A DNA stretch of 64,000 bases. It comes from Pseudonocardia oroxyli (GTDB taxonomy: Bacteria; Actinomycetota; Actinomycetes; Mycobacteriales; Pseudonocardiaceae). Location of the stretch: positions 62,001-126,000 of the forward strand of contig NZ_FNBE01000014.1 of the NCBI RefSeq assembly GCF_900102195.1, in the 5' to 3' direction. A model generated the notes under the pieces. That model did no database searches and was not told the origin of the DNA. It worked only from the letters and a program-made list of their open reading frames with translations. Position numbers and translations under genes: made by a program. Shown here piece by piece: positions 34,239-43,200 of this stretch. The first letter of the stretch is position 1; each line of letters starts with the position of its first letter.

Positions 34239-35194
34239 GTGTGATCGCCCCCGAGGCACCGGCCTGTGCCGCGGAGGCGGGGTCCTGGTGTGCCCGCCTC
34301 TGGTCCTGGACCCACGTCGACTTCCTCGCCGACTCCGCGGACGCGCTGATCGGCGGCGGCCTGCGCATCCTGCTGATCGTCGTGATCGCGCTGTTCGTGC
34401 GCTGGCTGCTGCACCGCACCATCCACCGGGTCGTGGACGGCGCGGGGACCGGCCGGGTCTCCCGGCTGCTCGGACGCGCCCCGAAACGGCTGCGGCCCAG
34501 CGCCCAGCTGTCCGCGCGCCGCGAGCAGCGGGCCAAGACGATCGGCTCGGTGCTGCGGTCGATCGTCTCGGCCGTCGTCCTGCTCGTCGCGGCGATCATG
34601 GTGCTCGCCGAGTTCGGGGTGAACCTCGCGCCGATCCTGGCCAGCGCCGGGATCGTGGGCGTCGCGGTCGGCTTCGGCGCCCAGAACCTGGTAAAGGACT
34701 TCCTGTCCGGCATGTTCATGCTGCTGGAGGACCAGTACGGCGTCGGGGACATCGTGGACACCGGTGAGGCGAGCGGCGTCGTCGAGGCCGTGGGGCTGCG
34801 GATCACCACGCTGCGCGATCACCAGGGCACGGTCTGGTACGTCCGCAACGGCGAGATCCTGCGCGTCGGCAACAAGTCGCAGGGGTACGCCGTGGCCGTC
34901 GTCGACCTGCCGCTGGCCCACCAGGCCGACATGGCCCAGGCGACCGAGCTGGCGGGCCGGATCGCCCGCGAGCGGGTCCAGGACCCCGAGATCGCGGCGG
35001 ACGTCCTGGAGGACCCGGAGGTGCTCGGGATCGAGAAGGTGAGCGCGGAGGGCGTCACGCTGCGGATCACCGTGAAGGTCGCGCCGGGCAAGCAGTTCGG
35101 CGTGCAGCGCGCCCTCAACGCCGCGATCACGGACGCCTTCGACGAGGAGCACGTGCCGCGCCCCGCTCCGGTGTCGGGGAGGATGGGACCGTGA
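34235..35194 (+). CDS. Small-conductance mechanosensitive channel (MscS family)
   Basis: A 319-residue membrane protein. Helices are near 38-58 ([20 protein letters not shown]) and 105-125 ([20 protein letters not shown]), followed by the pore helix [36 protein letters not shown], the MscS hallmark. A beta domain with [24 protein letters not shown] and an alpha/beta tail follow. It opens under membrane tension to release solutes. The GTG overlaps the stop of the peptidase plus mini-ORF (GTGA), and its own stop overlaps the globin start, so it sits in a tightly packed operon. Confidence 0.92.
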   Translation: MSVIAPEAPACAAEAGSWCARLWSWTHVDFLADSADALIGGGLRILLIVVIALFVRWLLHRTIHRVVDGAGTGRVSRLLGRAPKRLRPSAQLSARREQRAKTIGSVLRSIVSAVVLLVAAIMVLAEFGVNLAPILASAGIVGVAVGFGAQNLVKDFLSGMFMLLEDQYGVGDIVDTGEASGVVEAVGLRITTLRDHQGTVWYVRNGEILRVGNKSQGYAVAVVDLPLAHQADMAQATELAGRIARERVQDPEIAADVLEDPEVLGIEKVSAEGVTLRITVKVAPGKQFGVQRALNAAITDAFDEEHVPRPAPVSGRMGP

Positions 35195-35574
35195 GCTCTC
35201 CGCAGAACTTCTACGCCGAGGTGGGTGGCGAGAAGGTCTTCCACCAGATCGTCCACCGCTTCTACGAGCAGGTGGCCGAGGACGAGATCCTGCGGCCGCT
35301 GTACCCGGAGGAGGATCTCGGCCCGGCCGAGGACCGGCTGCGGATGTTCCTGGAGCAGTACTGGGGCGGCCCGCGCACCTACTCCGACCAGCGCGGACAC
35401 CCGCGGCTGCGGATGCGGCACGCCCCGTTCAAGGTCGGCCCGCTGGAGCAGGCGGCCTGGCTGCGCTGCATGCGCGTCGCCGTGGACGAGGCGGATCTGG
35501 ACGAGCCGCACCGCGCTCAGCTCTGGCAGTACCTGGAGTATGCGGCGGCGAGCATGGTGAACTCGCCGTTCTGA
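35191..35574 (+). CDS. glbO: Group II truncated haemoglobin
   Basis: A 127-residue globin like mycobacterial GlbO. Haem-pocket residues in order: Tyr B10 in HRFYEQV, Tyr CD1 in RPLYPEEDL, the proximal His in [12 protein letters not shown], and Trp G8 in QAAWLRCM. GlbO binds O2 tightly and is tied to respiration and oxidative or nitrosative stress. GTG start overlaps the channel gene; the glucosidase gene follows 16 bp later, as in M. tuberculosis (glbO-aglA). Confidence 0.93.
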   Translation: MSSPQNFYAEVGGEKVFHQIVHRFYEQVAEDEILRPLYPEEDLGPAEDRLRMFLEQYWGGPRTYSDQRGHPRLRMRHAPFKVGPLEQAAWLRCMRVAVDEADLDEPHRAQLWQYLEYAAASMVNSPF

Positions 35575-35590
35575 CCTACGATGGACAACC

Positions 35591-37081
35591 GTGCGTGCTG
35601 ACTGGTGGGCGGAGGCCGTCGTCTACCAGGTGTACGTCCGCAGCTTCGCGGACTCGGACGGCGACGGCGTCGGTGACCTGGCGGGTGTCCGGTCCCGGCT
35701 GGGGTACCTGGAGCTGCTCGGCGTCGACGCGCTCTGGCTCTCCCCCGTCTACCCGTCGCCGGGGGTCGACCACGGCTACGACGTGAGCGACCCCCGAGAC
35801 GTCGACCCCCTGTTCGGCACCCTGGACGACTTCGACGGCCTGCTCGCCGACGCCCGCGCCCACGGCCTGCGCGTGGTCATCGACCTGGTGCCCAACCACA
35901 CCTCCGACCAGCACGAGTGGTTCCGGGCGGCCGTGTCCGCGGCGCCGGGGAGCCCCGAGCGCGCCCGCTATCACTTCCGCCGCGAACCGAACAACTGGCA
36001 GAGCGTGTTCGGCGGGCCCGCCTGGACCCGGGTCGCGCCGGAGGACCCCGAGTACTACCTGCACCTGTTCACCCCCGGCCAGCCGGACCTCAACTGGGCC
36101 AACCCGGAGGTCCGCGAGGACCTGGAGAAGACGCTGCGGTTCTGGTGCGACCGGGGTGTCGACGGCGTCCGCATCGACGTCGCGCACGGGCTCGCCAAGG
36201 CCGACGGCCTGCCGGACGACCCCCGCCAGCCCGGCTGGACCGTCCTGGAGCAGGACACCCCGGACCCCCGGTTCGACCAGGACGGCGTGCACGAGGTCCA
36301 CCGGGCCATCCGCGGCGTCCTCGACCAGTACCCGGGGCGGATGGCGATCGGCGAGGTCACGGTGCGAGACGACGCGCGCTGGTCGGCGTACGTGCGCCCG
36401 GACGAGCTGCACCTCGCCTTCCACTTCGGCCTGCTGCACTGCCCCTTCGACGCCGAGGAGATCCGGGCCTGCATCGACCGCACCCTGCTCGCGGCGGGCA
36501 GCGCCCCCGCGGTGTGGACGATCGCGAACCACGACAACCCGCGCCCGCCCACCCGCTACGGGAGCCTGGAGCGGGCCCGGGCGATGGCCCTGATCGCCCT
36601 CGCGCTCCCCGGCACCGCCTATCTGTACAACGGCGAGGAGCTCGGCCTGCCGGACGTCGAGCTCCCCGCGGCGGTCGCCCGCGAGCCGGGCGGGCGGGAG
36701 GGCTGTCGCGTCCCGTTGCCGTGGGAGGGCAAGGGCCCGGGGTACGGCTTCACCAGCGGCGAGCCCTGGCTGCCCATGCCGGAGTCCTACGGCGCGCTGA
36801 CCGCCGCCGACCAGCTGGAGGACCCCGACTCCACCCTGTCGCTCTACCGGCAGGCCCTGGAGCTGCGCCAACGGCACCCGGCCTTCCGGGGCGACCGGGT
36901 GGAGTGGTTCGGCGCTCCGGACGGCTGCCTGGCCTTCCGCCGCGTCGGCACCACCCTGGTCTGCGCCCTGAACGCGGGAACCCGCCCGGTCCCCCTCCCC
37001 CCGGGTGACGTCCTGCTCACCAGCGGTCCCCTGACCGACTGCGGCGACCTCCCCCCGGACACCGCCGCCTGGCTCGCCTGA
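35591..37081 (+). CDS. aglA: GH13 alpha-glucosidase
   Basis: A 496-residue glycoside hydrolase family 13 enzyme. Conserved regions: DALWLSPVYPSPGVDHGYDVSD, I VIDLVPNHTSDQHEWF, II GVDGVRIDVAH (nucleophile Asp), III AIGEVTV (acid/base Glu) and IV TIANHDNPRPP. This set, with QP(D)LNWANPEV, fits exo-acting alpha-glucosidases of the oligo-1,6-glucosidase group rather than amylases. It has no signal peptide and so acts on internal sugars such as maltose or trehalose-derived glucosides. A TACGAT box 8 bases before GTG 35591 suggests an extra leaderless start within the operon. Confidence 0.9.
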   Translation: MRADWWAEAVVYQVYVRSFADSDGDGVGDLAGVRSRLGYLELLGVDALWLSPVYPSPGVDHGYDVSDPRDVDPLFGTLDDFDGLLADARAHGLRVVIDLVPNHTSDQHEWFRAAVSAAPGSPERARYHFRREPNNWQSVFGGPAWTRVAPEDPEYYLHLFTPGQPDLNWANPEVREDLEKTLRFWCDRGVDGVRIDVAHGLAKADGLPDDPRQPGWTVLEQDTPDPRFDQDGVHEVHRAIRGVLDQYPGRMAIGEVTVRDDARWSAYVRPDELHLAFHFGLLHCPFDAEEIRACIDRTLLAAGSAPAVWTIANHDNPRPPTRYGSLERARAMALIALALPGTAYLYNGEELGLPDVELPAAVAREPGGREGCRVPLPWEGKGPGYGFTSGEPWLPMPESYGALTAADQLEDPDSTLSLYRQALELRQRHPAFRGDRVEWFGAPDGCLAFRRVGTTLVCALNAGTRPVPLPPGDVLLTSGPLTDCGDLPPDTAAWLA

Positions 37082-37086
37082 CCGCA

Positions 37087-37141
37087 CCCCGCCGCGAGTC
37101 CCCCACCCCGACCACGCGAGTCCGCCGGTGGCCGCCGAGTC
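37087..37141. repeat. Short-repeat cluster between convergent genes (GACTCGC family)
   Basis: The minus strand of this gap contains GACTCGG, GGACTCGCG and GGACTCGCGG, each about 20 bp apart. Related pairs lie at 1470-1503 (CCGACTCGCGTGTCCGGA...GCGACTCGCG) and 38444-38476 (CCGACTGGCGTGTCCGGA...GGACTCGC), also next to gene ends. Confidence 0.45.
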
Positions 37142-37142
37142 G

Positions 37143-37799
37143 TCAGGCCGCGGCGCGGCGGTGCAGCTCGGGGTGCGGCACGACCCGGTAGGCCTGCACG
37201 GACGCCACCGCCAACCACACCCAGCCGACGACCACCGCGATCCACAGCAGCGCGATCCCCGCGCCGCCCGGCGACAGCGCCGCCCCGCCGACGAACCCGA
37301 GCACGACGACCACCCCGGCCACCCGCGAGAACGCCGCACCGGGCAACGCTGCAGCCACGACCAGCGCGGACGCCGCGAGCGCGAGGAACCCGACCGCCCC
37401 GAACGCGAGATGCAGGATCCCGCTCGTCGACGCCTGCGGGGCCGCGCCGGGCGGGAACCCGTTCACCGGGTCGGGCGGGAAGACCGCGCTGAGCACCAGG
37501 CAGAGCGCGTACCCACCGAGCAGGACCCCGGCGGTCCGACCGACCCGCCCCCACGGTGCCCGGCCGAACCCGACCGCCGCCGCGGCGACCATGATCCCGG
37601 TGAGGATGAGGTTCACCGCCTGCAGCCACCCGCCGGGCCCGAGCAGCAGTGCGCTGAGCGGGTGCCTCGCCAGGTCGAACCCGGTCCGGGTCAGCGCGAG
37701 GACCAGGCCGAACACCAGGTAGAAGGGGCCTGCGACCACACCCCAGCCGAGCAGTGACCGCGTGACCGCGGCGCCGGCGTCGAATCCCTCGCGACCCAT
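37143..37799 (-). CDS. DUF998 membrane protein
   Basis: A 218-residue membrane protein with six likely helices: GWGVVAGPFYLVFGLVLALT, LQAVNLILTGIMVAAAAVGF, AGVLLGGYALCLVLSAVF, LHLAFGAVGFLALAASALVV, VAGVVVVLGFVGGAALS and IALLWIAVVVGWVWLAV. The family signature FDLARHPLSALLLGPGGWLQ follows helix 1. Its function is unknown. It is divergent from a TetR regulator with palindromes between, so it is the likely target of that regulator. Confidence 0.82.
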   Translation of the reverse strand: MGREGFDAGAAVTRSLLGWGVVAGPFYLVFGLVLALTRTGFDLARHPLSALLLGPGGWLQAVNLILTGIMVAAAAVGFGRAPWGRVGRTAGVLLGGYALCLVLSAVFPPDPVNGFPPGAAPQASTSGILHLAFGAVGFLALAASALVVAAALPGAAFSRVAGVVVVLGFVGGAALSPGGAGIALLWIAVVVGWVWLAVASVQAYRVVPHPELHRRAAA

Positions 37800-37814
37800 C
37801 AGACCCCCAGATCA

Positions 37815-37850
37815 TGCACTCAACGGTGCAGAAGTACACGCTAGAGTGCA
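37815..37850. promoter_or_regulatory. TetR operator candidate
   Basis: TGCACTC (37815-37821) and GAGTGCA (37844-37850) form an inverted repeat with a 22-bp spacer. A nested GTGCA (37826-37830) makes a second TGCAC/GTGCA palindrome. All lie in the 55-bp gap between DUF998 and TetR starts, so one protein could control both. Confidence 0.5.
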
Positions 37851-37854
37851 GCAG

Positions 37855-38436
37855 GTGTCAACCGTCGAGGATCCGCGCATCACCCGCTCACGCGCGCTCA
37901 TCCTGACCGCGGCACACGGCCACTTCGTCGAGCACGGGTACGTCGGCGCCAACGTGGACGTGATCGCCGCCGAGGCGGGGGTGTCCAAACGGACCGTCTA
38001 CAACATCTACGCCTCGAAGGAGGCCCTGTTCCGCGCCGTGGTCGACCAGGCGATCGCGATCGCAGAGCGCTTCTCCGCGCAGCTCGCGGCGGACGTCGCG
38101 ACCGACGACCTCGAAGGGATCGCGGAACGGCTGGTCGCGTCGGTGCTCAGCGAGCGGGTGATCCCGCTGCGCCGCCTGCTGATCGGTGAGAGCCGCCGCT
38201 TCCCGGAGCTCGCCCGCGAGTACTACGACCGCGCGCCCGGTCTGGTGCTCCGCACCCTCGCCGAGCACCTCCCCACCCATCCCGGCCTGCGCATCGACGA
38301 TCCGGTGGCCGCCGCCGAGCACTTCGCCTTCCTCGTCCTGGGCCCACCACTGGACCGGGCCCTGTTCGACGACGAGGCCCCCACCCTGCGCACCCGGGCG
38401 GCCGTCGCCGCCTTCCGCCGCGCCTACGCCCGCTGA
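37855..38436 (+). CDS. TetR-family regulator
   Basis: A 193-residue repressor. The N-terminal helix-turn-helix reads RALILTAAHGHFVEHGYVGANVDVIAAEAGVSKRTVYNIYASKEALFRAVV (about residues 12-62), a standard TetR pattern; the C-terminal ligand domain (TetR_C) contains RLLIGESRRFPELAREYYDRAP, like AefR-type members. GTG 37855 is used because upstream sequence is operator DNA. The probable target is the divergent DUF998 gene and itself. The inducer is unknown. Confidence 0.88.
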   Translation: MSTVEDPRITRSRALILTAAHGHFVEHGYVGANVDVIAAEAGVSKRTVYNIYASKEALFRAVVDQAIAIAERFSAQLAADVATDDLEGIAERLVASVLSERVIPLRRLLIGESRRFPELAREYYDRAPGLVLRTLAEHLPTHPGLRIDDPVAAAEHFAFLVLGPPLDRALFDDEAPTLRTRAAVAAFRRAYAR

Positions 38437-38480
38437 CCGACCCGTCCGACTGGCGTGTCCGGAACGAGGGACTCGCAAGA

Positions 38481-39119
38481 TCAGGTCAGGAGGGGCAGGC
38501 TCATGACCCGGCGCCGCACCACGGCGCCGAACCTCGCGTCCAGGCGCAGCCAGCTGCCGGTCGCCGAGACCCGGACCACGCCCGTGCCGTCCGCGCCGGT
38601 GTCGGCGCCGCCGAGGAATCCCATGCCCGACAGGGCGAACAGGGCGCGCATGGGCACCGTGACCGTGCCGGGGACGTTCCCGGACACCTTGAGCACGGTC
38701 TGGTCCAGCAGGGAGGCGGGCGGGCCGAGCGGGCCGCCGTGTTCGCGGGCGAGGGTCAACCCGCGGTCGGTCAGGGCCTCGAGCTCACCGGCGGGCACGT
38801 CCTCGATGCGCACCCAGCCGTCGTCCGGCGGGAGCTCACCGAGCCACGGGGCGCCGCCCGCGCCGAGGTCGACCTCCGCGGAGCGTTCGATCTCCAGCGC
38901 CGTGAGCAGCGCCGACCCGAGCACGGTGAGCTCGGCGGCGTCCAGCACCGCGTCGACCGACCGGGTGGCCAGGGTCTCGAACGGGGTCTCCGCCCAGGCC
39001 GTGACGCGGCCGCGGGCCGCCCGGAGCCGGACGGCCGCCGTGGCGTCCAGCCGCACCAGCCGCGCGGTGAACGCGCCGAGGTCCGCCCGGGCGGACGGGT
39101 CGGCGAACCGGAGCGTCAC
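38481..39119 (-). CDS. Conserved actinobacterial hypothetical protein (Rv2474c-like position)
   Basis: A 212-residue protein, GTG 39119 overlapping the thioesterase stop (GTGA). It starts TLRFADPSARADLGAFTARLVRLDATAAVRLRA and has no membrane helix or recognised motif. Gene order matches Rv2474c in M. tuberculosis, between the thioesterase (Rv2475c) and the glucosidase region. Coupling suggests that it works with the thioesterase; the function is unknown. Confidence 0.75.
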   Translation of the reverse strand: MTLRFADPSARADLGAFTARLVRLDATAAVRLRAARGRVTAWAETPFETLATRSVDAVLDAAELTVLGSALLTALEIERSAEVDLGAGGAPWLGELPPDDGWVRIEDVPAGELEALTDRGLTLAREHGGPLGPPASLLDQTVLKVSGNVPGTVTVPMRALFALSGMGFLGGADTGADGTGVVRVSATGSWLRLDARFGAVVRRRVMSLPLLT

Positions 39120-39553
39120 GACACCCGCTCCGCTCCGATGGCGGGCTCCGCGGCCCAGCGCAGCAGGTACTCCCGTTCGGCGGCGGAGACCCGACGGGGC
39201 CGCCCGGCGGCCAGGTCGTAGAGCGCCATGCGGGTCTCGGCCGTGATCGCCACGGGATCGTCCGCGTCCGGTCCCTCGTGCAGCAGGTAGTCGATCGTGA
39301 AGGAGGCCGCCCGCACGTCCCGCACGGTCATGGCGACCCGCAGCGTTCCCGCCCGGTAGGGGATCTGCCGTCGGTACTCCACCGCGAGGCCCGCCACCAG
39401 CAGCCCCTCGGCGAAGCTCGGCAGGCCGGACCCGGTGAACATCAGGTCGATGCGCGCCTCCTCCAGGAGCGTGACCGCGCGCGCGTGGTTCACGTGCCGG
39501 TAGGAGTCCTGGTCGGTCCACCGCAGCGGGACCTGCGCGACGAAGCAAGGCAC
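39116..39553 (-). CDS. Acyl-CoA thioesterase, hotdog fold (4-hydroxybenzoyl-CoA thioesterase type)
   Basis: A 145-residue hotdog-fold protein. The active-site region PLRWTDQDSYRHVNHARAVTLLEEARID (residues 9-36) with TDQDSYRHVNH is the 4HBT signature with its catalytic Asp. It would hydrolyse an acyl-CoA; chain preference is not evident. It is the second gene of a minus-strand run (hydrolase, thioesterase, hypothetical) below gdh, equivalent to Rv2475c. Confidence 0.88.
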   Translation of the reverse strand: MPCFVAQVPLRWTDQDSYRHVNHARAVTLLEEARIDLMFTGSGLPSFAEGLLVAGLAVEYRRQIPYRAGTLRVAMTVRDVRAASFTIDYLLHEGPDADDPVAITAETRMALYDLAAGRPRRVSAAEREYLLRWAAEPAIGAERVS

Positions 39554-39566
39554 GCCGCACAGCCTG

Positions 39567-40223
39567 TCAGACCACCGCGGCCAGGGCGGCGGCCACCTCC
39601 GCCGGGTAGGACAGCGCGTTGAGGTGACCGCCCGGGACCTCGACGACGCCGAGGCCGAGCCGCTCCCGCGCGACCCGCTTCTGCAGGGCGAGCGGGAACA
39701 GCCGGTCGTCCGCCGCGGCGACCACCGTGGTGGGCACGTCCGGCCAGGCGCGCAGCGGGTACGGCGCGGCGAAGGACCGGTCGGACTGCGGCCGTCCGCC
39801 CGCGAGCAGGTCGGCGCGCAGGAAGTCCGGGATGTCGTGCAGGAAGTCCCGCTCCATGTCGAAGCCCTCGTAGCCGGCCTCGCGCCGGGCCTGCTCCTGC
39901 CCGACCGCCTCCCACCACTGTCCGGCGGTCTCCCCGGGCGCGGGGATCATCGGGTTGAGCAGCACGAGGTGCCGCACGGGGATCTCCGCGGCGATCAGGG
40001 CGCCGGTGAACGCCCCCATGGACTGCGCGACGACGACCGGAGACGGCCTGTCCCCCAACGCCTTCAGCGCCAGCGCCACGTAGTCCGGCCAGTCGAGGGA
40101 CTCGTCGTCCGCAGGCAGGTCCACCGCGACCGGATCGTGCCCCCGCGCGCGCAGCTCGGGCTCGACGCGGTGGAAGAACCAGGGTTCGCCGCCGGCACCG
40201 GGGATCAGCAGGAAGGTCGCCAT
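39567..40223 (-). CDS. Alpha/beta-fold hydrolase
   Basis: A 218-residue hydrolase: FLLIPGAGGEPWFFHRVEPEL (oxyanion region), nucleophile Ser in VVAQSMGAFTG (near residue 88), Asp in AAADDRLFP and His in VPGGHLNALSYP. It belongs to the small AB-hydrolase group that includes esterases; substrate unknown. It lies between gdh and the thioesterase gene, with gaps of 30 and 13 bp, so all may be co-transcribed. Confidence 0.85.
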   Translation of the reverse strand: MATFLLIPGAGGEPWFFHRVEPELRARGHDPVAVDLPADDESLDWPDYVALALKALGDRPSPVVVAQSMGAFTGALIAAEIPVRHLVLLNPMIPAPGETAGQWWEAVGQEQARREAGYEGFDMERDFLHDIPDFLRADLLAGGRPQSDRSFAAPYPLRAWPDVPTTVVAAADDRLFPLALQKRVARERLGLGVVEVPGGHLNALSYPAEVAAALAAVV

Positions 40224-40253
40224 GTCCTCACCGACTCCCCGGAGCCGGGAAAC

Positions 40254-43200
40254 TCATCGCGCGAGGCTGCGCAGCTGCCGCGACACCACCGACAGCGTCG
40301 CCAGGTCGAGCTCCGGGGCGGAGGCGATCTCCTGCAGCGCGGTCCGGGCCCGCAGCAGCCGCGACGCGTTCGCCTTCTCCCACTGCGCGATCGTCTCGGC
40401 CACCGGGGTCCCCGGGTCCGCGACGCGCAGCGCGTCGAGGGTGATCGCGCGCAGCGAGCCGTAGAGGTCGTCCCGCAGCGCCAGCCGGGCGAGCTGGTGC
40501 CAGCGGTCCCCGCGGGGCAGCGCGTTGACCGAGTTCTGCGCGATGTCCACGCCCAGGTGGTCGCTGAGCGCGAAGTACACCCGCGCGACCTCCTCCGGCG
40601 AGCGGGGCTCGCCGTCCCGTTCGGAGAGCTCGACGAGGTCCACGACGTCGAGCAGCGCGTAGGCCGGGATCTGCGTGGCCGCGCGCACGGCCAGCCACTC
40701 CGGCACGCCCTCGGCGACGAGGCGGGCGGCGTGCGCCCGCACGGCCTCGGCCTCGCGGCCGGCCAGCAGCTCGGTCAGCCGGTCCCGCAGCTCCCGCACC
40801 TGCGCCCCGAACCGCGCGGTCTCCGCGCCGACGGCCAGCGGCTGGGGCCGGTTGCCGAGGAACCACCGAGACGCCCGGTCCAGCAGCCGCCGCGACTCCA
40901 GGATCATCCGGTCGGACACCGCCACCTCGACCGGCGCCTCCCGCATCTCCCGCCAGCGGCCCGGCAGCCCGTACACGTCCGTCACGACGGCGTAGGCGCG
41001 CACCGCGTCGGCGGGCCCGGCCGCCGTCTCCTCGGCCAGCCGGAACGCGTAGGTGATCCCGGCGCCGTCGACCATCTCGTTGACGAGCATCGTCGCGAGG
41101 ATCTCCCGGCGCAGCGGGTGCTCGCGGACCTCGGCCGGGAAGCGCTGCCGCAGCGGGTGCGGGAAGCGCTGCCGCAGCGGGTGCGGGAAGTACTCCGGCA
41201 GGCGCGCCGCGAACGCGGCGACGTCCGGCAGGTCGGTGTCCAGCAGCCGGTGGGTGAGGTCGAGCTTGACGTGCGCGATCAGCGTCGACAGCTCCGGCCC
41301 GGTCAGCCCCTGCCCGGCCTCCTCGAGCGCGGCGAACCCGGCCGCGGTCGGCAGCACCTCGAGCGCGCGGTCCAGCCCGGTGCGCTCCTCCAGGTCGGCG
41401 ACCAGCCGCGCGTGCACGTTGGCCATCTCCGGGGCGTGGCTGCGCGCCACCCCGAGCACGGAGTTCTGGTCGACGTTGTCCGCCAGCACGAGGTCCGCGA
41501 CCTCGTCGGTCATCTCGGCCAGCAGCGCGTTGCGGGCCGCGGGCTCCAGCGCGCCCGCCGCGACCGTGCGGTCCAGCAGGATCTTGATGTTGACCTCGTG
41601 GTCGGAGCAGTCCACGCCCGCGGAGTTGTCGATGGCGTCGGTGTTGACGCGCCCCCCGGAGCGGGCGAACTCGATGCGCCCCTTCTGGGTCAGGCCCAGG
41701 TTGCCGCCCTCTCCGACGACCCGGACCCGCAGCTCCCGCCCGTCGACGCGGATGGCGTCGTTGGCCTTGTCGCCCGCGTCCGCATGGGTCTCGGTGGAGG
41801 CCTTGACGTAGGTCCCGATGCCGCCGTTCCACAGCAGGTCGGCGGGGGCGAGCAGGATCGTGTGGATCAGCTCGGGCGGGCTCAGCGCCGTGACGTGGTC
41901 GGGGATCCCGAGCGCCGCCCGCATCTCCGGGCCCACGGGCACCGACTTCGCCGTCCGCGGCCACACCCCGCCGCCGGGCGAGATCAGCGCCCGGGAGTAG
42001 TCGTCCCAGGACGAGCGCGGCAACGCGAACATCCGCGCCCGCTCCGCGAACCCGACCGCCGCGTCCGGTGTCGGGTCCACGAACACGTGGCGGTGGTCGA
42101 ACGCCGCGACGAGGCGGATGTGCTCCGAGAGGAGCATCCCGTTGCCGAAGACGTCCCCGGACATGTCCCCGACCCCGACCACGGTGAAGTCCCGGGTCTG
42201 GGTGTCCACCCCGAGCTCGAGGAAGTGCCGCTTCACCGACTCCCACGCGCCGCGGGCGGTGATGCCCATGGCCTTGTGGTCGTAGCCGACCGACCCGCCG
42301 GAGGCGAACGCGTCCCCCAGCCAGAACCCGTACGAGGCGGCGACGTCGTTCGCGACGTCGGAGAACCGGGCCGTGCCCTTGTCGGCGGCGACGACCAGGT
42401 ACGAGTCGTCCCCGTCGTGGCGCACGACGTTCTCCGGCGGCACGGTGCGGCCGTCGACCAGGTTGTCGGTGACGTCCAGCAGCCCGGAGACGAACGTCCG
42501 GTAGCAGGCCTCGACCTCGGCCGGGTCCGGCGCGGCCGTCCGCACCACGAACCCGCCCTTCGCGCCGACGGGCACGATCACCGCGTTCTTCACCGCCTGC
42601 GCCTTGACCAGGCCCAGGATCTCGGTGCGGAAGTCCTGCGGGCGGTCCGACCAGCGCAGCCCGCCGCGGGCGACCGGCCCGAAGCGCAGGTGCACGCCCT
42701 CGACCCGCGGCGAGTACACGAAGATCTCGAACCGCGGCCGCGGCGCGGGCATGTCCGGCACCGCGGTCGGGTCGATCTTCAGCGAGAGGAAGGGGCGGTC
42801 GCGGAACCAGTTGGTGCGCAGCGTCGCGATGATCATGGCGAGGTAGCCGCGCAGGATGCGGTCGGCGTCGAGCCCGGTGACCTCGTCGATCAGGGCCGTG
42901 ACCTCGGCCAACGCCTCGTCGGTGTCCTTCGCCCGTTCCGCGGCCGCGGGGTCGAAGCGGGCACGGAACAGCCGCACCAGCCCACGGGCGACGGCGGGCT
43001 GGCTGCACAGCGTCTCCGCCATGTAGTTCACCCCGAACGTGCTGCCGACCTGCCGGGCGTAGCGCGCGTAGGCCCGCAGGACGGCCGCCTCCCGCCAGTG
43101 CAGCCCGGCCCGCAGGACGAGCGCGGAGAAGCGGTCCGCCTCGGCCTCGCCGGACCAGGTGGCCCGGAACGCCGCGCAGAAGGCGAGCTCCAGCTGCGAC

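Noticed and set aside
41100..41200. Short tandem repeats as a possible CRISPR or VNTR array
   Set aside because: Only two full 24-bp copies, no spacers, and they lie in frame inside gdh.
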